A stretch of 64,000 nt of DNA, from NCBI GenBank assembly GCA_964247695.1, contig CAXTVI010000003.1, positions 87,990 to 151,989 on the forward strand. Reading direction: 5' to 3'. Origin of the DNA: Lichenicoccus sp964247695. Lineage in GTDB: Bacteria > Pseudomonadota > Alphaproteobacteria > Acetobacterales > Acetobacteraceae. Made by a program: the position numbers and the translations under genes. The stretch's first letter is position 1. The number at the start of each line of letters is the position of its first letter. Positions 59,390-64,000 of this stretch are shown here, piece after piece. Under the pieces are notes generated by a model. It was not told where the DNA came from. It made no database searches and worked only from the letters and a program-made list of their open reading frames with translations.

Positions 59390-59703
59390 GTGGACACGCG
59401 CGCGGGCGCGTTTCCGTACGGCCAGACGGTCGCGGCGGCGCGGACGCCGACCTTCCACCTGCAGGGCTTGTCNNNNNNNNNNNNNNNNNNNNNNNNNNNN
59501 NNNNNNNNNNNNNNNNNNNNNNNNNNNNNNNNNNNNNNNNNNNNNNNNNNNNNNNNNNNNNNNNNNNNNNNNACGGCCAGACGGTCGCGGCGGCGCGGAC
59601 GCCGACCTTCCACCTGCAGGGCTTGTCCGGCTGCCTCGCGCGCAACATATGGCGCGGGTCGGCCCTGGCCGAGCTTGAGGCCGAGATGAAGTCCGGCGCG
59701 TGA
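59390..59703 (+). CDS. Ubiquinol-cytochrome c chaperone (CBP3-like), broken by assembly gap
   Basis: Before the gap, a frame from the GTG at 59390 reads MDTRAGAFPYGQTVAAARTP and then TFHLQGL, resembling the N-terminal LY-x-x-IV-x-x-AR-x-PxFY segment of CBP3-type chaperones. After the gap SGCLARNIWRGSALAELEAE and MKSGA end at a TGA (59701-59703), resembling their C-terminal LARN-x-xRG helix. The roughly 100 residues between are missing. The place between divergent bamE and yceD is where alphaproteobacteria keep this gene. The reading frame differs across the 100 Ns, whose length is arbitrary. Confidence 0.45.
59418..59627. repeat. Assembly gap (100 N) flanked by an exact 55-base direct repeat
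   Basis: Ns occupy 59473-59572. The 55 bases before them (59418-59472) are identical to the 55 after them (59573-59627), both starting ACGGCCAGACGGTC. An exact duplicate right at both contig ends is what a k-mer assembler leaves when it scaffolds two neighbouring contigs without merging the overlap. A true genomic repeat cannot be ruled out. Confidence 0.9.
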
Positions 59704-59713
59704 GGAGAGTTTG

Positions 59714-60265
59714 ATGAGCCGGCCGGAATTCTCTCGTCGCGTGCCGCTGCATCGGATCGGCGCGCACGGCCTGGACCAGGATATCGAGGCGATTGAGGCC
59801 GAGCGGTCGGCGCTGGCGGTGCGGCTGCAGCTCCCGGCGGTGGTCTCGCTTCGCTGCCGTTACCGCCTTGCCGCGCCCGTCGGCGGACTGGTCGAGGCAG
59901 AGGGAGAGCTGCGCGCCGAGGTGACGCAGGTCTGCGTGGTCACTCTGGAGCCCTTCGAGGCGGTCGTGGCGGAGCGGTTTACGCTGCGCTTCGTGCCCGA
60001 AGGCACCGAGGACGACGGCCTCGATCCCGAGGCACCTGACGAATTGCCCTATATGGATGGTGTCATCGATCTCGGCGAGACCGCAGCCGAGCAACTCGCG
60101 CTTGGCCTCGATCCGTATCCGCGCCGGCCCGGGTTGCCGCCGCTGGCGCCGGTCCTGGCCGACGAAGGAGCCGAGGCTGGCGCGGAGCCTGAAGCCACGG
60201 GTCGCGTGCATCCGTTCGCGGCGCTGGCGCGCCGTGGCCCCGGATCGGGCGGCGGCAACGCATGA
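59714..60265 (+). CDS. YceD/DUF177 family protein
   Basis: A 183-residue protein of the DUF177 family. The Cys in AEVTQVCVVTLEPFEAVVAE is the conserved core, and ELPYMDGVIDLGETAAEQLA followed by LALGLDPYPRRPG is the family C-terminal block. YceD precedes rpmF in most bacteria and is linked to 23S rRNA or L32 handling. The ATG at 59714 follows a clear GAGGAGAG site; a TTG three bases earlier is less likely. Confidence 0.9.
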   Translation: MSRPEFSRRVPLHRIGAHGLDQDIEAIEAERSALAVRLQLPAVVSLRCRYRLAAPVGGLVEAEGELRAEVTQVCVVTLEPFEAVVAERFTLRFVPEGTEDDGLDPEAPDELPYMDGVIDLGETAAEQLALGLDPYPRRPGLPPLAPVLADEGAEAGAEPEATGRVHPFAALARRGPGSGGGNA

Positions 60266-60292
60266 CCGGCCGCCGGCTTGCGGCAGGCCCGC

Positions 60293-60321
60293 TTGCAGGT
60301 CCCGGCGACGTCTGCTAGAGC
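60293..60321 (+). promoter_or_regulatory. Sigma70-type promoter upstream of rpmF
   Basis: TTGCAG (60293-60298), 17-base spacer, TAGAGC (60316-60321), with rpmF starting at 60406 behind a GGAGGGG site. The same TTGCAG-17-TA pattern lies before tRNA-Pro in this window. Confidence 0.45.
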
Positions 60322-60405
60322 CCGCGCCTCATCTTCGGCCGCAAGGTCGGGCTTCGGCTGTCGGCGACGCCGTGCCGTTTCATTTTGTTGGAGGGGCTTA
60401 CCCCC

Positions 60406-60609
60406 ATGGCTGTTCCCAAGAGAAAGACCTCGCCGTCCCGCGCCGGCATGCGGCGAAGCCATGAGGCGCTGCGTGTCGAGGCCCACGCCGAGTGCAGCAG
60501 CTGCGGCGAACTGAAGCGGCCGCATCATGTCTGCGGCCATTGCGGCCATTATGACGGGCGCGAAGTGGTCCAGGCCGGCAAGCCGCTGAAGGGCACCATT
60601 CGGATCTGA
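60406..60609 (+). CDS. rpmF: 50S ribosomal protein L32
   Basis: A 67-residue zinc-ribbon ribosomal protein: MAVPKRKTSPSRAGMRRSHE, then CSSC and CGHC as the two Cys pairs of the zinc site, ending YDGREVVQAGKPLKG. The Cys-containing form implies zinc-replete growth. It sits between yceD and plsX in the widespread order. Confidence 0.96.
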   Translation: MAVPKRKTSPSRAGMRRSHEALRVEAHAECSSCGELKRPHHVCGHCGHYDGREVVQAGKPLKGTIRI

Positions 60610-60621
60610 CCGGAGGCAAGG

Positions 60622-61785
60622 TTGTCGGGCGCCATATCCTCGGGTGCTGTGGGCTCCGATGCTGCTGCTGGTGCCTCGGGTAATGCCCCGGACGGCATCC
60701 TGAACGGCGCGGCGCACGTGACGACGAAGGCGTTCAGTCTCGCGGTCGATGGGATGGGCGGTGACGGGGCGCCGGACATCGTCATCAAGGGCCTGGCGAT
60801 CACCGCCGAGCGTCATCCAAGGGCGCGTATCCTGTTGATCGGCGACGAGGCCGTGCTCGGCCCGATGCTGGCGCACTCGCGCCGCGCGGCTTCGATCTGC
60901 ACGCTGCGACATGCCGGCAGCGCCATCAGCATGGACGCCAAGCCGACACTGGCGCTGCGGGTGCGCAACTCCTCGATGCGGCTGGCCATGGACGCGGTGG
61001 CGGCTGGCGAGGCGCAGGGCGTGGTGTCGGCGGGCAACAGCGGCGCCATGCTGGCGCTGGCCAAAGTGGTCGTGAAGACCATGCCCGGCATCGACAGGCC
61101 GGCGCTGGCGGCGCTGAGCCCCTCTGCACGCGGCGATGTCGTCATGCTCGATCTCGGTGCCAACGTGGTGTGCGACTGGCGCAACCTGGTCGAGTTCGCG
61201 GTCATGGGCGAGGCGTTCGCGCGGACGGTGCTTGGGCTGCCGGCGCCGACGATCGGACTGCTCAATGTCGGCGCGGAACAGCTCAAGGGTGACGAAAGGG
61301 TGCGGCAGGCAGCGGACGTGCTGCGCTCGGGCCCGCTGGCGGCGCAGTTCCGTGGCTTTGTCGAGGGCCACGACATCACCGCGGGCACCACGGATGTCGT
61401 GGTGACCGACGGGTTCACCGGCAATATCGCGCTCAAGACCGGCGAGGGGGCACTCCGCCTGGTCGGCGAGATGCTCAAGCAGGTTTTCAGCGCCAGCGCC
61501 GCATCGAAGCTCGGCTACATCCTGGCGCGTCCGGGCCTCGAGCGGATGCGGGAATGGCTCAACCCGGCGCGCTATAACGGTGCCGTGCTGGTCGGGCTGA
61601 ACGGGGTCGTGGTGAAGTCGCATGGCGGCGCCGATGCGGAAGGCTTCGCGCACGCGGTCGACGTGGCGATGGACATGGTGACGCACGGCTTCAACGATCG
61701 CATCCGCGAGGGCCTGCAGCGGATCGACCTGCAGGCCGGCCATACCGGCGTGTCGGCCGTCTCGCCGATCGCGGCGACCGGATGA
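60622..61785 (+). CDS. plsX: Phosphate acyltransferase PlsX
   Basis: A 387-residue enzyme making acyl-phosphate from acyl-ACP for phospholipid synthesis. SLAVDGMGGDGAPDIVIKG, VSAGNSGAMLALAKVV, LLNVGAEQLKGDE, VVTDGFTGNIALKTGEG and GLNGVVVKSHGGADAEGF are the family blocks. The TTG at 60622 has GGAGG five bases upstream and gives a 40-residue N-terminal extension before the usual start; a GTG at 60718 would give the standard length. Ends 4 bases before fabH. Confidence 0.95.
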   Translation: MSGAISSGAVGSDAAAGASGNAPDGILNGAAHVTTKAFSLAVDGMGGDGAPDIVIKGLAITAERHPRARILLIGDEAVLGPMLAHSRRAASICTLRHAGSAISMDAKPTLALRVRNSSMRLAMDAVAAGEAQGVVSAGNSGAMLALAKVVVKTMPGIDRPALAALSPSARGDVVMLDLGANVVCDWRNLVEFAVMGEAFARTVLGLPAPTIGLLNVGAEQLKGDERVRQAADVLRSGPLAAQFRGFVEGHDITAGTTDVVVTDGFTGNIALKTGEGALRLVGEMLKQVFSASAASKLGYILARPGLERMREWLNPARYNGAVLVGLNGVVVKSHGGADAEGFAHAVDVAMDMVTHGFNDRIREGLQRIDLQAGHTGVSAVSPIAATG

Positions 61786-61789
61786 GGGC

Positions 61790-62776
61790 GTGGATCGCAA
61801 CATGAGCGGACAGCCTCGCCCGGGTGTGCATCTGGTCGGCGTCGGCGGCTATCTCCCCGAGCGCATCGTCAGCAACCACGATCTTGCCCTGCAGGTCGAG
61901 ACCTCGGACGAATGGATCCGCGAACGCACCGGCATCCTTCAGCGGCATCTGGCGGCGCCGCACGAGACGGCGGCCTACATGGGAACCCGGGCCGCGCAGG
62001 CGGCGCTCGACGATGCCGGGCTGCTCGCGTCCGACGTCGATGCCATCATCCTTGCCACCAGCACGCCAGACCAGGCCTTCCCGGCGACCGCGGCGCGGGT
62101 GCAGGCAGCGCTCGGGATCTCGCACGGCTTCGCCTTCGACCTGGCGGCGGCGTGCTCGGGCTTCATCTACGCCATGGCCACCGCCGACGCCTTCATCCGG
62201 AACGGGCAGGTTCGCACCGTGCTGGTGATCGGCAGCGAGGTCTATTCGCGAATCCTGGACTGGAGCGACCGCACGACCTGCGTGCTGTTCGGCGATGGCG
62301 CCGGCGCCGTGGTGCTGCGCGCCGGCGAGCCCGGCACGCGCGGCATCCTCTCGACCCACCTGCATGCCGATGGCAGTACCGGCGACCTGCTCTATGTCGA
62401 TGGCGCGGTCGGTCAGAAGGACAAGCCGGGCACGATCCGCATGCAGGGCCGGGAGGTGTTCCGGCACGCGGTCGCCAAGCTGTCGGCCTCGGTCGACGAG
62501 GCGCTGGCGGCGAACGGGCTCGCGCATGCCGATGTCGACTGGCTGGTCCCGCACCAAGCCAACAAGCGCATCATCGACGCCATGGGCCGCAAGCTCGGCC
62601 TGCCACCGGAGCGGGTCATCGTGACGGTGGACCGCCATGCCAACACGTCTGCGGCTTCGATCCCGCTGGCGCTGGCGGAGGGCATGCGCGATGGCCGCAT
62701 CCGCCGCGGCGACCTCGTGCTCATGGAAGCGCTCGGTGGCGGCATGACCTGGGGCTCGGCGCTGGTCCGCATGTGA
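61790..62776 (+). CDS. fabH: 3-oxoacyl-ACP synthase III (FabH)
   Basis: A 328-residue condensing enzyme that starts fatty-acid chains from acetyl-CoA and malonyl-ACP. The catalytic triad is intact: Cys in LAAACSGFIYAM, His in VPHQANKRI and Asn in RHANTSAASIPLAL. SDEWIRERTGI and GGGMTWGSALVRM frame the protein. GTG at 61790 or, with the same frame, ATG at 61802. Cotranscribed with plsX, so phospholipid and fatty-acid synthesis are linked. Confidence 0.96.
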   Translation: MDRNMSGQPRPGVHLVGVGGYLPERIVSNHDLALQVETSDEWIRERTGILQRHLAAPHETAAYMGTRAAQAALDDAGLLASDVDAIILATSTPDQAFPATAARVQAALGISHGFAFDLAAACSGFIYAMATADAFIRNGQVRTVLVIGSEVYSRILDWSDRTTCVLFGDGAGAVVLRAGEPGTRGILSTHLHADGSTGDLLYVDGAVGQKDKPGTIRMQGREVFRHAVAKLSASVDEALAANGLAHADVDWLVPHQANKRIIDAMGRKLGLPPERVIVTVDRHANTSAASIPLALAEGMRDGRIRRGDLVLMEALGGGMTWGSALVRM

Positions 62777-62832
62777 GGTGTTGCCCGGTCGGCGGCTCCG
62801 GCTTAGGCATTCCGTCCGAATGTTTCGTTCAA

Positions 62833-62861
62833 TTGACGTGGGTTGTGTGGGTGCCTACGCT
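62833..62861 (+). promoter_or_regulatory. Sigma70-type promoter of ihfA, predicted leaderless
   Basis: TTGACG (62833-62838), a 17-base spacer and TACGCT (62856-62861). The ihfA ATG begins at 62868, where transcription itself should start. No Shine-Dalgarno sequence precedes that ATG. Confidence 0.55.
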
Positions 62862-62867
62862 TCGCAC

Positions 62868-63182
62868 ATGAACACCGTGACGCGTGCGCACCTCGCAGAG
62901 CACATCTACACGCAGGTGGGGCTCTCGCGGAACGAGTCCGCCGATCTGCTCGAAAGCGTCCTGGAACGGTTGGCGCTCGCATTGCAGGCGGGAGATTCCG
63001 TCAAGATCAGCGGCTTCGGCACCTTCTCGGTGCGCCAGAAGGGGCGCCGGATCGGACGCAACCCGAAGACCGGGGTCGAGGTACCGATCCTGCCGCGCTC
63101 GGTCCTGGTGTTCAGGCCCAGCCAGGTGCTGAAGGCGCGGGTCAACGGCCAGGAGCCTGGCGCCGAGGATGATGCGGCATGA
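62868..63182 (+). CDS. ihfA: Integration host factor alpha subunit
   Basis: A 104-residue DNA-bending protein of the HU/IHF family. VTRAHLAEHIYTQVGLSRNE, VKISGFGTFSVRQKGRRIGR and NPKTGVEVPILPRSVLVFRP match IHF-alpha, including the Pro at the beta-arm tip (NPKTG). The partner ihfB is elsewhere. Start ATG at 62868 is the first with the conserved N-terminus. The end overlaps the MerR-type gene by four bases. Confidence 0.94.
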   Translation: MNTVTRAHLAEHIYTQVGLSRNESADLLESVLERLALALQAGDSVKISGFGTFSVRQKGRRIGRNPKTGVEVPILPRSVLVFRPSQVLKARVNGQEPGAEDDAA

Positions 63183-63850
63183 GTGATGCCGAAGACCCCC
63201 TGCTCGGAGATCCGCATGACGCGGCGAGCCATGGAGCCTGGTCGGTGGCCGGCGCCGAAGGCGGGCTCTTCGACCTCGAAGGCGGGGCGGCCGGTGGTCA
63301 GGAGATCGGCGGCGGCCGGCTGAAGAAGTCGGCGACCGCCTTTCGCACGATCAGCGAAGTGGCGGACGAGCTGCATGTGCCGCAGCACGTGCTGCGCTTC
63401 TGGGAGACCCGGTTTCCGCAGGTCAAGCCGCTCAAGCGTGGCGGCGGCCGGCGCTACTATCGTCCCGATGATGTCGGGCTGCTGCGGCGCATCGCGGACC
63501 TGCTCTATATCCAGGGCTACACCATCAAGGGGGTGCAGCGGCTGCTGCGCGACGGCGACGGCACGCTGCAGGGCGACCTGCCGCCTCCGGAGATCGCGGA
63601 CCAGGATGGCGACGAGCCGGCGCCATCCGGCTACGACGGCGTGGCCGTGGCGCCGCGCCACGAGCCGGCTCGCCCGTTGGCGCAGGGCGTGGGCGGGACG
63701 CATGAGGCGGTGGCGCGGGTGGTCCAGGAGACGCCAGGGGGTGTTGAGACGCTGTCGCGCGGCCAGTCCCGGGAGATCGGTCGGCTGCGGACCGCGCTCG
63801 GCATGGTGCTGGCCGAGCTGGAGAGCCTGCGCCGGCAATTGCCGATCTGA
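63179..63850 (+). CDS. MerR family transcriptional regulator
   Basis: A 223-residue protein. After about 48 disordered residues comes the MerR winged helix: AFRTISEVADELHVPQHVLR, FWETRFPQVKPLKRGGGRRY and YRPDDVGLLRRIADLLYIQG. The rest is a charged linker and a final helix (EIGRLRTALGMVLAELESLR) likely to dimerise. There are no metal-binding Cys. It follows ihfA by overlap in nearly all alphaproteobacteria; its targets are not known. Confidence 0.88.
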   Translation: MSDAEDPLLGDPHDAASHGAWSVAGAEGGLFDLEGGAAGGQEIGGGRLKKSATAFRTISEVADELHVPQHVLRFWETRFPQVKPLKRGGGRRYYRPDDVGLLRRIADLLYIQGYTIKGVQRLLRDGDGTLQGDLPPPEIADQDGDEPAPSGYDGVAVAPRHEPARPLAQGVGGTHEAVARVVQETPGGVETLSRGQSREIGRLRTALGMVLAELESLRRQLPI

Positions 63851-63862
63851 TTGCAGGCGCCG

Positions 63863-63891
63863 TTGCAGTCGCGGCCCTGCGCTGCTACATC
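63863..63891 (+). promoter_or_regulatory. Sigma70-type promoter of tRNA-Pro
   Basis: TTGCAG (63863-63868), 17-base spacer, TACATC (63886-63891), placing the transcript start about 14 bases before the tRNA. Confidence 0.5.
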
Positions 63892-63911
63892 GACGCGGCC
63901 GCAGGTAATGG

Positions 63912-63988
63912 CGGGCAGTAGCGCAGCCTGGTAGCGCATCAGTCTGGGGGACTGGGGGTCGTGGGTTCGAATCCCGCCTGCCCGACCA
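63912..63988 (+). tRNA. tRNA-Pro (anticodon GGG)
   Basis: Full cloverleaf of 77 bases. The acceptor arms CGGGCAG (63912-63918) and CTGCCCG pair perfectly, the D-arm is GCGCAGCCTGGTAGCGC, the anticodon arm TCAGT-CTGGGGG-ACTGG has anticodon GGG, and the T-arm is GTGGGTTCGAATCCCGC. CCA is encoded (63986-63988). It follows ihfA-merR, its usual place in alphaproteobacteria. Confidence 0.95.
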
Positions 63989-64000
63989 TAACTCCTCGCA

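Noticed and set aside
59204..59689. Long coding frame running through the N-stretch
   Set aside because: The Ns impose no stop codons, so the frame is artificial; only the chaperone-like ends have family resemblance.
63912..63988. tRNA-Pro as an integration site of a mobile element
   Set aside because: No integrase or partial tRNA repeat is visible upstream, and the window ends just downstream, so nothing supports it.

Overview
The window is a high-GC stretch of alphaproteobacterial chromosome. Its conserved gene orders (glmU-glmS, yfgM-bamB-der, ffh-rpsP-rimM-trmD-rplS-leuCDB, bamE-[chaperone]-yceD-rpmF-plsX-fabH-ihfA-merR-tRNA-Pro), a COQ9 gene, lipid A synthesis and the multiheme dehydrogenase-type cytochrome fit an acetic-acid-bacterium relative (Acetobacteraceae). 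That assignment rests on gene content and order, not on a database search. About 60 protein genes and one tRNA gene are tightly packed. I see no phage, IS element, integrase or CRISPR array.

Layout. 1-3300: a degenerate Fic-fold protein, a DUF3108 exported protein and phosphoglycolate phosphatase. 3350-9980: amino-sugar synthesis (glmU, glmS), fdhD, and the thiamine genes thiO-thiS-thiG-thiE. 9950-15800: an iron/2-oxoglutarate oxygenase, a metallophosphoesterase and a ribose-type sugar ABC importer. 15850-22030: a three-heme cytochrome c, a Na+/H+ antiporter with a cyclic-nucleotide-binding-like tail, a decayed alpha/beta-hydrolase gene and an AEC transporter. 22030-28230: a minus-strand operon ygfZ-hisI-lpxB-AEC, divergent from two glycosyltransferases plus an asparagine-synthase-type amidotransferase. 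28240-34030: Pit phosphate transport, dihydroorotase, a SCO copper protein, and three small or secreted proteins of unknown role. 34180-38850: yfgM-like, bamB, der and an MFS transporter. 38950-44150: a TonB-dependent receptor and YfiR-like periplasmic protein facing a GGDEF-EAL membrane enzyme, probably an envelope-to-c-di-GMP signalling unit. 44270-51130: SRP, ribosome and tRNA-modification genes followed by leucine synthesis. 51160-58690: second antiporter, rpsU, def, coq9, ilvE, a PetP/PetR-like MarR and response-regulator pair with its histidine kinase, and an SDR enzyme. 58716-63988: bamE, an assembly gap inside what looks like a ubiquinol-cytochrome c chaperone gene, then yceD-rpmF-plsX-fabH-ihfA-merR and tRNA-Pro(GGG).

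Most of the window is housekeeping. The items most worth a second look are the Fic-like protein that has lost both its catalytic histidine and its inhibitory glutamate, the TonB receptor/YfiR/GGDEF-EAL unit, the surface-glycan trio with an amidotransferase, the decayed hydrolase, and the assembly gap flanked by an exact 55-base duplication.
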